Positions 53,652 through 63,249 of a DNA stretch of 64,000 bases are shown piece after piece. This DNA comes from Cyanobacterium sp. Dongsha4. Its GTDB lineage: Bacteria; Cyanobacteriota; Cyanobacteriia; Cyanobacteriales; Cyanobacteriaceae. The stretch spans positions 2,741,326 through 2,805,325 of the forward strand of contig NZ_CP084098.1 of NCBI RefSeq assembly GCF_036345015.1. Direction: 5' to 3'. Below the pieces are notes generated by a model, which did no database searches, was not told the DNA's origin, and was given only the letters and a program-made list of their open reading frames with translations. A program made the translations under genes and the position numbers. Positions within the stretch are counted from its first letter, which is position 1. Every line of letters begins with the position of its first letter.

Positions 53652-54416
53652 CTATTTAATCATTACTGTTTTGGCAATTTCTTTAATAGTTTCTGTAATG
53701 GGATGATCTTCATATTTCAACGAAAAAATACCATTACTAGCAAGTTTAATCACATCTTTTGATTCTGGCAAAATTCCCACTACAGGAAGACCATAGGTAC
53801 TTTCTATTTGTTCTGACATTTTCATGAAGTTATATGCCGCTAATGCTTTATTAATAATTAAAAATATTTGGGGTACTTTGAGTTTTTGTGCAACTTCTAC
53901 TGTTACCGCAGTTCCCTGAAAGTCCTGTTTATCGGGACGTAAAACCACAAAGACAATATCAGAAAATGTGAGAGATAAAAGAGTTTCTTCGTTTAAGCCG
54001 GGGTGAGTGTCAATAAATAAATAGTCTAGTTTTAATTTTTCTACTAGGCTTTGAAAACCATCAAATAACAACTCAATATCAAATCCTTCTCTGAGAATAC
54101 GAGAAATATCATTGATTTTCATGCTGGAAGGAAGTAGATATATTTTACTGTCTTTATGGGCGTTTTCTTGCAGAACATGGGTTACATCACAAGCGACTTT
54201 TTCTATGGGACACTGACCCCAAAGAAAATCATTAAGAGTATATTCTAGTTTTTTCTCATTAACCCCGAAAAGAATATGTACCCCCGGAGATTGAATATCA
54301 GTATCCACTATTCCGACTCTATTTCCTTGACTTGCGACAATACTGGCAATATTAGCGGTAAGATTTGATTTTCCAGTACCACCTCTGTAAGAATGAATTG
54401 AAATTATTTTAGCCAT
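53652..54416 (-). CDS. MinD/ParA-family ATPase
   Basis: The product is 254 residues. The deviant Walker A reads SYRGGTGKSNLTAN, so the first signature Lys of KGGxGK is Arg. Asp at VDTDIQSPG and YLFIDTHPG gives Walker A' and B. An ATP-dependent dimer that positions cargo or a membrane complex is expected. It is second in a leftward unit after the TolC-family gene, with a 67 bp gap, so it may act on the export complex; this is inference. Confidence 0.85.
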   Translation of the reverse strand: MAKIISIHSYRGGTGKSNLTANIASIVASQGNRVGIVDTDIQSPGVHILFGVNEKKLEYTLNDFLWGQCPIEKVACDVTHVLQENAHKDSKIYLLPSSMKINDISRILREGFDIELLFDGFQSLVEKLKLDYLFIDTHPGLNEETLLSLTFSDIVFVVLRPDKQDFQGTAVTVEVAQKLKVPQIFLIINKALAAYNFMKMSEQIESTYGLPVVGILPESKDVIKLASNGIFSLKYEDHPITETIKEIAKTVMIK

Positions 54417-54483
54417 AAAAAAATCCTCTTAAAAATCTTTTTTTTATCTTAATCAACAAAATAAATAACTAAATAAATTATTT

Positions 54484-56304
54484 TTAATTTTTAACAGCTC
54501 TTTGTAGTTCTGCTTTAGCTCTGTTGTAACCTAATACGGCATTGAGTAAATTATTTTGAGCTTGAACCAGACGGGTTTGAGCATCTAAAACTTCTGTTTG
54601 AGTGGTAACACCAGCACTGAATCGAATTTGAGCCGCTTCGACTGCTTCTTGAGCCCGATTAACAGCTTGTCTTGCTGTGTCAATATTTTCCACTTGGGAG
54701 GGTAATTGTAGGTATGCTCGTTCTACCTGAAAACGTATGGAATCAGCTTCTTGAGAGTATTCTTGATCTGTTCTGGCAATGTCTGCGTCGGCTTGTCTCG
54801 CTCTTGCGTTGGCCGCACCACCGTCAAAAAAGTTCCAATTTAACTGTAAACCAAAAGCATATCCTGTGGAAAAACTACCATCTACTAAGACATTGATTCT
54901 GGGGTCATCGGTATAAGATTGTAGCATTTGATAGTTAGCAAACAAGGCTAAAGTTGGTCTAACTTGTGCTAGGGCAATTTCTCTCTGGGCTTCAAAACTT
55001 TTTCGTTGGGCTAATTTTTGTTGTAGTTCAACTCGGTTTTTATATGCCATGATGATGCTTTCTTGTAGGGAGTATTCCCACAAATCACTCATTGCGATCG
55101 CATCTGAGGCAGAGGGGGTCACAGTAGGGGGTAAATTCAATAAACGAGCTAAATTACGCCGTGAGGTTTGTTGAACGGTTTGGGAATTTCTTAAGTTTTG
55201 TATGGAGTTATCGAGTTCAACTTGGGCATTGAGTAAATCCACACGGGTGGCTAACTGGGCTTCTAATTGCAACTGTAAGCCTTCTAATCTAATTTGTCGG
55301 TTGGTTACGTCATTTTGGTTAATTTTTACCTCTTGATCTGCTTGTTGAAGGTCATAATAAGCTAAGGTGACATTTAAAACCAATTCATTTTCAATTCTTT
55401 GTACTTCTAACTGGTTGATTAAAACTTGTTCCGAGGCGGAATTGATAGTTGCTTGACGACCCGGAGAATAGATATTATAGTTTAAGCTCACAGTGCCATC
55501 AATGAAAGTACCTGCATAATTTTTGATGTCTCTTAGGGCTTCCCTACTGCTTTCTAAAGAACTTTGAGCGCTTAGAAGACTTTGTTCAACATTATTTCTT
55601 TCTATCAATAAGGAAACGATTGTTGGTATGACAGTGGGATCGGCAGGGTTCAATTGTTCTAATACACTATCAATCTGATCAAGTTGATTTTCAATGGCAG
55701 GAATAGAAGACTCTAACTGTGCTATTTGGTTTTTTGTGTCTTGTTCACTCGCATCCGTAGATAAACCTTGAGAAGCCTCCTCTCGACGGGAAGCAGTAAC
55801 CGCCGCCGAAAGAGTGGGAAACAGAGCCGCTTTCGCTTCGTCTAAGACGGCTTGACTTTTCTCTAAGTTGATTTTGGCTATTTTTAACTGTTGACTATTT
55901 CCTTTTGCAACTGCGATCGCATCTTCTAAAGATAAAGGAATAGTAACGGTTTCCACTTCTTGGGGAGTTGTCGGTAAATCTAAAGGATTTGGATTCACTC
56001 GTAAGTCTGGAGGAATACTATTTTCAACCTCTGAAGTATTTTGACTTAAGAATAATTTTTCATATTCAGAGAAATTAAATTCTTGTGTATCAATAGCTTG
56101 ATATTTACTATCAATAAAAGGTGTTATTTCTTCTTTTTTATTGTCTCCCATTGTTAAAGAAGGCTCATTTGCTAATAAAGATTTTTGAGAGATAAACAGA
56201 GTAGTTATGTTAACAAAAGTTAATATCAGAAGATAAAAACTGCCACTTCCAAAAACTTTATTTTTAGAAATATAAATCATTAGAAATTTTTTCATTATCT
56301 TCAT
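54484..56304 (-). CDS. TolC-family outer membrane efflux protein
   Basis: The product is 606 residues. The N-terminal hydrophobic segment (~20-42) is a signal peptide. A cyanobacteria-type low-complexity stretch (SIPPDLRVNPNPLDLPTTPQ) precedes two OEP domains (~115-340 and ~400-605) with coiled-coil helices and periodic repeats (LQLEAQLATRVDLLNAQVEL; FSAGVTTQTEVLDAQTRLVQ). It forms an outer-membrane duct for type I secretion or efflux. The nearest adaptor and ABC exporter are the NHLM-type genes at 59025-63245. The start codon lies only 2 nt from that of the divergent gene; the third Met (56295) is an alternative. Confidence 0.9.
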   Translation of the reverse strand: MKIMKKFLMIYISKNKVFGSGSFYLLILTFVNITTLFISQKSLLANEPSLTMGDNKKEEITPFIDSKYQAIDTQEFNFSEYEKLFLSQNTSEVENSIPPDLRVNPNPLDLPTTPQEVETVTIPLSLEDAIAVAKGNSQQLKIAKINLEKSQAVLDEAKAALFPTLSAAVTASRREEASQGLSTDASEQDTKNQIAQLESSIPAIENQLDQIDSVLEQLNPADPTVIPTIVSLLIERNNVEQSLLSAQSSLESSREALRDIKNYAGTFIDGTVSLNYNIYSPGRQATINSASEQVLINQLEVQRIENELVLNVTLAYYDLQQADQEVKINQNDVTNRQIRLEGLQLQLEAQLATRVDLLNAQVELDNSIQNLRNSQTVQQTSRRNLARLLNLPPTVTPSASDAIAMSDLWEYSLQESIIMAYKNRVELQQKLAQRKSFEAQREIALAQVRPTLALFANYQMLQSYTDDPRINVLVDGSFSTGYAFGLQLNWNFFDGGAANARARQADADIARTDQEYSQEADSIRFQVERAYLQLPSQVENIDTARQAVNRAQEAVEAAQIRFSAGVTTQTEVLDAQTRLVQAQNNLLNAVLGYNRAKAELQRAVKN

Positions 56305-56306
56305 TT

Positions 56307-57509
56307 ATGATGGTAGGAAAAAAGTTTAAAAAGTATATGGATAAAATACAATCACGTTATAAAACCTTAACCAAATTTAAACTAAATGAATCCGAAATTG
56401 AAGAATTATTGACTTATAACGAAAATAAGTTCAAACAAAATAGTAATATCAATGATTTTATTTCTTTCCCACTAAAATCAGAACCTCACGTAAAAATTTG
56501 GCAAAATTATAAAACTTTAGCTGATAAAATTGGTACTAATAATAGCTTAACTTTTCCATTAGTTCAACTGAAATTTCCCGTGCAAGAGGGAATGAGTCAA
56601 AACGAACAGTATCTTCGAGCAGTGCGCAAGGGGGAATGTGAAGAAAACTTCCGATTTGAGGGGGGATTACAATTAACAGACCCAGATAATTTACAACTGG
56701 AGATTAAAGACACTCTTGCAGGAGCAATACCTGTTATTATTGCCCCTAATCGTCAAGACTTTGAGCTTTTAATTCAAGCCATCACCAAAAAAAATGAACC
56801 CGCCACCATTCCCCCATCCATGGGAGCTTGTATAATTGGAGGTTATAACAATTGGGATCGAATCAAACAATATCGCCTTGAATGGGAAAAGAATAATCCT
56901 AACCATTGCACTCAAGAAGACTGGAATCAAGAATTTAAAAGATTAATCCCCCAAAAATCCTTATATCAAGACCGTTTTATTATTCTTAGTCAAGGCTTTT
57001 ACAGTAATGTTAGTGCTACTCAACTAGGGTTAACAGAACAACAATGGCAAAAACTATCTCTTACTATTCGTTTAGAGCATGAGTGTACCCATTATTTCAC
57101 CCGTAGAGTGCTTAACTATATGGGCAATAACTTATTAGATGAGCTTATTGCTGATTATCAAGGAATTGTAGCGGCTTTGGGGTATTTTCGGGCTGATTGG
57201 TTTCTCCATTTTATTGGTTTGGAATCTTTCCCAGATTATCGTCAAGGAGGAAGACTAGAAAACTATCGGGGTGTCCCACCTTTATCAGATCAAGCATTTA
57301 AAATACTTCAGAATTTAGTAAAAACTGCCGCAGAAAATTTAGAGAAATTTCATAACAAATACTTTGACTCTACTCCCACAGAAGAAGAAAGTATTTCCTT
57401 ACTAATGGCTTTAACAACTTTAACATTAGAAGAATTGGCTTCTAACGATTTCGAGACTCTTGTTCAAGAATCTATAAATTATCAAAAAAAATTCTTTAAG
57501 ATTGAGTAA
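56307..57509 (+). CDS. Putative zinc metalloprotease (HExxH) of unknown family
   Basis: The product is 400 residues. His258-Glu-Cys-Thr-His262 is a complete HExxH motif, set in a helix-like stretch (LTIRLEHECTHYFTRRVLN). Seventeen residues on lies DELIADYQG (Glu279), a plausible third ligand as in gluzincins. There is no signal peptide or membrane helix, so it is probably cytoplasmic. No named family is recognised. A second start at 56337 (MDKIQSRYKTL) has a better upstream AGGA. The gene is head to head with the TolC gene and upstream of the NHLM export cluster. Confidence 0.7.
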   Translation: MMVGKKFKKYMDKIQSRYKTLTKFKLNESEIEELLTYNENKFKQNSNINDFISFPLKSEPHVKIWQNYKTLADKIGTNNSLTFPLVQLKFPVQEGMSQNEQYLRAVRKGECEENFRFEGGLQLTDPDNLQLEIKDTLAGAIPVIIAPNRQDFELLIQAITKKNEPATIPPSMGACIIGGYNNWDRIKQYRLEWEKNNPNHCTQEDWNQEFKRLIPQKSLYQDRFIILSQGFYSNVSATQLGLTEQQWQKLSLTIRLEHECTHYFTRRVLNYMGNNLLDELIADYQGIVAALGYFRADWFLHFIGLESFPDYRQGGRLENYRGVPPLSDQAFKILQNLVKTAAENLEKFHNKYFDSTPTEEESISLLMALTTLTLEELASNDFETLVQESINYQKKFFKIE

Positions 57510-57801
57510 ATATGGTTATACTTTGGACAAGAATAATTGACTCTGAAAAAAGGAGAAAATCAAGGAGAAATAGGTAATATTCAGATCTTGACCCAGAGAA
57601 TAGATGACTAATGAAGGTGACAAACAGAGTTGAGTAATAATTTTAATTGAAGCATACTCAAGATATTTGCACCATTTTGGCTAGTTAGTCGATGTTATTT
57701 TAAACCAAGATCTCTAATAATAATCAGTATTTTTTATTATCTCAAATTACCAACTTCGCCAAAATAAAACAAATTTAAGATTGCGGAGAATAAATTGAAT
57801 T
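57510..57801. other. Intergenic region before the NHLM cluster
   Basis: 292 bp without a visible gene. It should hold the promoter for the rightward cluster that begins at 57802; no unambiguous -35/-10 pair stands out. Confidence 0.45.
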
Positions 57802-58911
57802 ATGACAGATGTTTTATTACAGGAACTAAGCAATAGCGATATTGAATGGCTCAAAAACACAGGTCAAACTCAAAGAGTCGCTGTTAACACCCTTTTAATT
57901 GAACAGACAAAACAAGTTGATTTTGTTTATATCATTATTCAGGGAGAATTTATTGCCACTTTAACTCGTCATGAAAAAGGACGACTGGGAGAAGTTTTTG
58001 CCGCTTTAGAAGATAATCAAAGTCTTGAACAAGAAATTGGTAAATTTTCTGAGGGTGAAATTTTGGGAGAAATGAGTTTTTTAGAAGTGAATCCCGCCGC
58101 TAATAGTATAAGAGCGATCGCAGATTCTGTGGTTTTAAGTATTCCCCGTGAATCCCTAAATCAAAAATTACAACAAGATTATGGATTTGCCGCTCGATTT
58201 TATCGAGGAATGACCATACTTTTACTCGAAAGATTCCAACATCTAATCACTCTCTATTTGAAAAAAAGACTAGGTCAAATAGCCCCCCTCCAAGAAGTAT
58301 CCCTCATTTTTGGAGAATTAAGAGATTCAGATGTGGACTGGTTTTTACAAAAAGGTAAATTAGAGACATTTCCCCCTAATACCGTTTTAATTCAATCAGG
58401 GGAGCAAGTAGAAAATATTTATATATTGCTTCAAGGAGTAATGAATGTTTCTGTGAGTGAACAGAAAAAAAATCGTCTCAATAGCATTTTTGCTCTTTTA
58501 GAAAGTGACGATAATACTTCCTCTGCTCCCGTAGAACGAGAAATTGGTCACATATCAAGGGGAGAAATAGTAGGAGAAATAGCGGTTTTAGAATCCCATC
58601 GCTCCTACTGCACAATTAAAACAGTAGAAAACTGTTCTGTTTTGGTCATCTCAAGGCAACAAATGATTCTTAAACTACAACAAGACATCGGTATGGCTTC
58701 ACGCTTTTATCGAGTAATTGCAAAACTAATGTCAGGTAGGGTGCAAGGCATGATTAGTCGTCTAGGGTTTGGCAAAACTTCTTATTCTCAAGGAGAGGCA
58801 TTATCTCAAGATACAACTTATGAAGATGAAATCGACTTAGATGTTATGGATAATCTCACCCTCGGCGGTGCAAGATTTGATTGGATGCTAAGAAGATTAA
58901 AAGTTAGTTAA
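57802..58911 (+). CDS. Protein with two cyclic nucleotide-binding domains
   Basis: The product is 369 residues: two cNMP-fold domains (~5-130 and ~175-300), no DNA-binding helix-turn-helix. The first has EGEILGEMSFLEVNPAANSI, where the Arg of the phosphate cassette is replaced; the second has RGEIVGEIAVLESHRSYCTI. A short C-terminal tail (~310-369) follows. It may bind a ligand that controls or gates the exporter encoded just downstream. Genes like this are often beside NHLM-type transporters in cyanobacteria (from memory, not tested here). Confidence 0.8.
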   Translation: MTDVLLQELSNSDIEWLKNTGQTQRVAVNTLLIEQTKQVDFVYIIIQGEFIATLTRHEKGRLGEVFAALEDNQSLEQEIGKFSEGEILGEMSFLEVNPAANSIRAIADSVVLSIPRESLNQKLQQDYGFAARFYRGMTILLLERFQHLITLYLKKRLGQIAPLQEVSLIFGELRDSDVDWFLQKGKLETFPPNTVLIQSGEQVENIYILLQGVMNVSVSEQKKNRLNSIFALLESDDNTSSAPVEREIGHISRGEIVGEIAVLESHRSYCTIKTVENCSVLVISRQQMILKLQQDIGMASRFYRVIAKLMSGRVQGMISRLGFGKTSYSQGEALSQDTTYEDEIDLDVMDNLTLGGARFDWMLRRLKVS

Positions 58912-59024
58912 TATTTGATGACAAAAATTTTATATATCCTTATTTTCCATTGGCACATTAGCACATTAGTTGAAACATAAAACATATAACGAAATATTAG
59001 TATATAAGGGAAATTCGCATAGCA

Positions 59025-60620
59025 ATGAGTAAACTATTCAGACAAGAATCTCTCGAACGTCTTTCTTCCCCAGAAAGATTAGACCAATTAATGCAGGTGA
59101 TAAACCCCAAAGCATGGGTACCTTTAACCGCCATGAGTTCTTTAGTGTTAGTAGGAGGACTTTGGAGCGTTTTTGGTCGTATTCCCCTGACAGTAACAGG
59201 TCAAGGAATTTTAGTTCAACCTCGTCGTGTGGTTCAAGTTCAAGCCCTAGGGCAAGGAAGAATTATCACATTAAATGTTAAATCAGGAGATGTGATCAAA
59301 GAAGGAGAGATATTAGGCACTATAGACCAATCTTCTTTAAGACAACAAATCGCCCAAGAAAAACAAAAATTAGCCGATTTACTTAACCAAAATCAGGATA
59401 CAACACAAGCAGAAGGATTAAAAAGAGAATTAGAAAGAGGAACTTTAGAACAAAGAAAAGATAACCTAGAAAAAACTCTCGATCGCGAATCTATCATACC
59501 TGTTTTACGGGAAGAAAATTTTGCATTATTAGAAAAAAACCGTATTAATCTACAAAAAAGTCTTGAGAACCTTGAAACAAACGTTCCTCTCGTGCGAAAA
59601 AGAAGCATTACAGCCCTTGAAGAACAAAGAAAGAGTTTAAATGAGCGTATTCGGCAAATTAATGTCCTGCTACCCACCCTCAAAGAAAGAATTGAAAGTC
59701 GCCGTAAACTTCTCGAAAAGCAATTAATTACAGGGGATGCCCTCTTAAGTGCGGAACAACAACTATTTGAAAATATTGCCTCATTATCTAACCTAGAAGC
59801 AGAATTAAGTCAACTTGATGTGAGAGAAGCCCAAATAGAACGAGAATATCTACAAGGTTTAGATCAAATCAATAATCTTAAAAGTAAGCTCCAAGAAATA
59901 GAAGTACAAAAAACAGATATGCAACGACAATATCTGGAAAGTCTCAATCGTCTTGATGATATTCAAAACAAAATAGATGAAGTTAACAGCCAAATAGCCA
60001 GTATAGATCAACAAAAACTAGAATCATCCTTTAACAGATCCAATCAAGTCGATGAAGTAAAGCGTAAAATAGCTCAATTAGAACTTCAATTGGCGGATCA
60101 AGGAAAAATTATCAGCAAACATCATGGCAAGATTTTAGAATTAGCCATAGTACCGGGTCAAGTAATTCAAAGTGGTACTCGTGTTGGCTCTATTGAAATC
60201 GATGAAGAAGACAGCCCCTTGATTAGCGTTACCTATCTTGCCGACAGAGACGGACAAAAAGTCAAAGAAGGAATGACAGTTCAAGTTACTCCTAGTCTCG
60301 TCAAAAGAGAAAGATACGGAGGAATTTTGGGCAAAGTAACCGATGTTTCAGATTTTCCCGTCACTACTCAAGATATGACTGCAATTATCGGTAATCCAGA
60401 ATTAGCCCAACAATTAGGACAGGAAAAAGCACCCATACAAGTATTTGCTGAATTGGAAAAAGACCCTAACACTTTTAGTGGTTATAAATGGTCTTCTTCT
60501 AAAGGTCCCAATGAAGAATTATCCCCCGGCACTACAACCACAACTCGTATTCAAGTGGGAGAAGTTGCACCCATTTCCTACATTATTCCCCTATTTAGAT
60601 CTTGGACGGGGGTTTATTAA
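59025..60620 (+). CDS. NHLM-type secretion system periplasmic adaptor (HlyD family)
   Basis: The product is 531 residues. The N-terminal motif FRQESLERLSSPERLDQLMQ is typical of the NHLM bacteriocin-system secretion protein (TIGR03794-type). One membrane helix (~36-55), a split biotinyl-lipoyl domain (ITLNVKSGDVIKEGEILGTI), long coiled coils (~100-350), and a beta-barrel follow. It should bridge the inner-membrane ABC protein with an outer-membrane TolC. It lies 113 bp after the cyclic-nucleotide-binding gene. Confidence 0.88.
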   Translation: MSKLFRQESLERLSSPERLDQLMQVINPKAWVPLTAMSSLVLVGGLWSVFGRIPLTVTGQGILVQPRRVVQVQALGQGRIITLNVKSGDVIKEGEILGTIDQSSLRQQIAQEKQKLADLLNQNQDTTQAEGLKRELERGTLEQRKDNLEKTLDRESIIPVLREENFALLEKNRINLQKSLENLETNVPLVRKRSITALEEQRKSLNERIRQINVLLPTLKERIESRRKLLEKQLITGDALLSAEQQLFENIASLSNLEAELSQLDVREAQIEREYLQGLDQINNLKSKLQEIEVQKTDMQRQYLESLNRLDDIQNKIDEVNSQIASIDQQKLESSFNRSNQVDEVKRKIAQLELQLADQGKIISKHHGKILELAIVPGQVIQSGTRVGSIEIDEEDSPLISVTYLADRDGQKVKEGMTVQVTPSLVKRERYGGILGKVTDVSDFPVTTQDMTAIIGNPELAQQLGQEKAPIQVFAELEKDPNTFSGYKWSSSKGPNEELSPGTTTTTRIQVGEVAPISYIIPLFRSWTGVY

Positions 60621-60995
60621 AATTTGCCTTAAAAATATTTTAACAAGCCTAAAATTGACAATAAAATATCTTAATTTAATTTATTTTGTGCTTTATATCA
60701 AGTCTATAAAAACTATTTTTAAATTTTAATTTAAGCTGAATTATGGATAAAATTTTCTAGTTTTAGCAGGAAAAAGAAAAGAGGGAAAAAAGATAATAAT
60801 TTACAAAAACATATATTTATTGATTTTCTTCTTTTTAATCTTTTAACTGAATTATTAAATATTAGAAAAATAAAACTGTCAAACCTATCCTTATTAGATA
60901 TTCTTCAGACAAACTGAAGTTAATTCAATCAACTTTATAACCATAACCATACCCGATAACTACTTTTTTACTTTTAATATTGGATGTTATAAATT
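60621..60995. other. Intergenic region within the exporter cluster, no precursor gene found
   Basis: 375 bp of AT-rich DNA between the adaptor and the exporter gene. I looked here on both strands for a small leader-peptide gene with a Gly-Gly, Nif11 or nitrile-hydratase-like leader and saw none. The ORF that begins inside the adaptor gene in another frame and ends here looks non-coding. Confidence 0.5.
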
Positions 60996-63245
60996 ATGGC
61001 TTTTGCATTTTTATCAAAACTATTTTCTTCTCCCCAAACAAAAAGAGTTCGTACTCCTACAGTCATTCAAATGGAAGCTGTGGAGTGTGGTGCGGCGGCA
61101 TTGGGGATTATTTTAGGTTATCACCGTCGTATTGTACCCTTACCCGAATTAAGGCGAGAGTGTGGGGTATCCAGAGATGGTAGTAAAGCATCAAACGTAT
61201 TAAAAGCCGCCAGAATATACGGCTTAAATGCTAAGGGCTTTAAAAAATCCTTAGAAGAAGTACAAAAACTTCCACCCCCTTATATTGTTTTCTGGAATTT
61301 TAACCACTTTTTGGTTGTAGAAGGATTCGTAAAAAATAAAGTCTATCTCAACGATCCAGCTTCAGGTCCTAGAACCATTACCCTAGAAGAATTTGACCAA
61401 GGTTTCACAGGAGTTGTCTTAGTTTTTGAACCGGGACCAGAGTTTACCAAAGGAGGGAAAAAACAAGGAATTATACCTGCTTTAACTGCCCGTTTACAAA
61501 ATTCTCACGCCGCAATTTTATTTTGTCTTTTAACGGGTCTATTTTTAACTATTCCCCGATTAGCCGTACCAGCATTTACTCAAGTTTTTATTGATGAGGT
61601 GATAGTGGAAGGTCGGCAAGACTGGCTCAAACCGTTATTATTAGTAATGTTATTTGCCGTTATCCTCATAGGGGTTTTAGCAAGATTGAGGTTGACTTAT
61701 CTGCGAAGATTGATGCTGAAACTGTCGATTTCTATGTCAGGGCAATTTCTGTGGCACACTTTGCGTCTCCCCATTGGTTTTTATGCTCAAAGATACGCAG
61801 GAGAAATAAGTAATCGATCGCAGCTTAATCAAAAGGTTGCTAATATTTTATCGGGACAGTTAGCCACAACGATCATTGATACGGTGATGATTGTCTTTTA
61901 TGCCTTAATCATGTTCCTTTATGATTGGGTATTAACAATAATGGTTATTTTCTTTGCCGCCATTAATTTCGTCGCCCTGAGATATTTAGCCCGTACCAGA
62001 TTAGATGCCAATGCCAGATTAGCCCAAGAGAGCGGAAAAGTGGCGGGGGTTGCCATTGGGGGAATTATGACCATTGAAACAGTGAAAGCCGCAGGTTTAG
62101 AATCAGACTTATTTTCTAAGTTTGCAGGTTATTATTCAAAAATGGTTAATGCTCAACAGGAATTGAGTTTACCCTCTCAAGTTTTATCTTCTATTCCTAG
62201 TTTATTAACCTCTCTCGCAACCACAGCTATTTTAGTGGTAGGAGGTTTTCGGGTGATGAATGGCAATCTTAGTATTGGTATGTTGATTGCTTATCAGGCT
62301 TTAACTCAAAGTTTTTTATCTCCCGTGAATAACCTACTTAATTTCGGTAGCACTTTACAGGAATTAGAAGCAGATTTAGGACGTTTAGATGATGTTTTAG
62401 CCAATCCTATTGATCCTGAAGTAGAAAGAGGGGAAGAAGTAGAAACCACTACCCAACTAGCAACGGTGAATCAAGATAATTTTAAACTAAAAGGTTATAT
62501 TGAATTACGCAATATTAGTTTTGGTTATAGCCGTTTAGAACCCCCTTTAATCAGTAATTTCAGCTTAAGTATCAAACCGGGGCAAAGAGTGGCTTTAGTG
62601 GGGGGCAGTGGTTCAGGTAAATCCACCGTCGCAAAATTAGTAACGGGACTTTATGCACCTTGGGAGGGAGAAATTTTATTTGATGGTATTCCTCGTACCC
62701 GTTTATCAAGGGCGGTTTTAGCTAATTCTTTGGCAATGGTAGAGCAGGAAATCTTCCTTTTTGCAGGTTTAGTACGAGATAACTTAACTCTTTGGGATTC
62801 TACTGTGCCTGAAGAGTATATTGTTCAAGCCTGTGAAGATGCGGCAATTCATGATTTGATTTTAGCTATGCCGGGGGGTTATGAAGGGGAGTTAATTGAA
62901 GGGGGTATGAACATGAGTGGAGGACAGAGACAACGTCTAGAAATTGCACGGGCTTTAGTAAGAAATCCCTCAATTTTGGTCTTGGATGAAGCCACAAGCG
63001 CCCTTGATGCGGAAACAGAGTTAATTATCGATCGCAATTTGCGCCGTCGAGGTTGTTCTTGTGTTGTAGTTGCTCACCGATTAAGTACGATTCGAGATTG
63101 TGATGAAATTATCGTTTTAGATCGAGGCAAAGTAGTACAACGGGGAACTCATGAGGAACTAAGGGAACAAGGAGGTATTTATGCCCAGTTAACCAGTTCT
63201 CAAGAAACCGAAGAAGAAGAACAAGAACAAGGAGTATTGATCTAA
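60996..63245 (+). CDS. NHLM-type peptidase/ATP-binding ABC exporter
   Basis: The product is 749 residues. Residues 1-140 are a C39 peptidase with Gln25, Cys31, His104 and Asp120 (QMEAVECGAAAL, FNHFLVVEGF, LNDPASGP), all the catalytic residues. The six-helix membrane domain (~165-450) and ATPase (Walker A SGSGKST near 537, signature MSGGQRQRLEIA, Walker B LVLDEATSALD) follow. It matches the TIGR03796-type NHLM bacteriocin exporter, which cuts a double-glycine leader and exports the core peptide. The next gene starts 4 nt after its stop. Confidence 0.93.
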   Translation: MAFAFLSKLFSSPQTKRVRTPTVIQMEAVECGAAALGIILGYHRRIVPLPELRRECGVSRDGSKASNVLKAARIYGLNAKGFKKSLEEVQKLPPPYIVFWNFNHFLVVEGFVKNKVYLNDPASGPRTITLEEFDQGFTGVVLVFEPGPEFTKGGKKQGIIPALTARLQNSHAAILFCLLTGLFLTIPRLAVPAFTQVFIDEVIVEGRQDWLKPLLLVMLFAVILIGVLARLRLTYLRRLMLKLSISMSGQFLWHTLRLPIGFYAQRYAGEISNRSQLNQKVANILSGQLATTIIDTVMIVFYALIMFLYDWVLTIMVIFFAAINFVALRYLARTRLDANARLAQESGKVAGVAIGGIMTIETVKAAGLESDLFSKFAGYYSKMVNAQQELSLPSQVLSSIPSLLTSLATTAILVVGGFRVMNGNLSIGMLIAYQALTQSFLSPVNNLLNFGSTLQELEADLGRLDDVLANPIDPEVERGEEVETTTQLATVNQDNFKLKGYIELRNISFGYSRLEPPLISNFSLSIKPGQRVALVGGSGSGKSTVAKLVTGLYAPWEGEILFDGIPRTRLSRAVLANSLAMVEQEIFLFAGLVRDNLTLWDSTVPEEYIVQACEDAAIHDLILAMPGGYEGELIEGGMNMSGGQRQRLEIARALVRNPSILVLDEATSALDAETELIIDRNLRRRGCSCVVVAHRLSTIRDCDEIIVLDRGKVVQRGTHEELREQGGIYAQLTSSQETEEEEQEQGVLI

Positions 63246-63249
63246 AGTT

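Noticed and set aside
60445-60729. 94-residue frame at the end of the adaptor gene as an export precursor
   Set aside because: It mostly overlaps the adaptor frame, has no leader motif and is stop-prone AT-rich DNA in its unique part.
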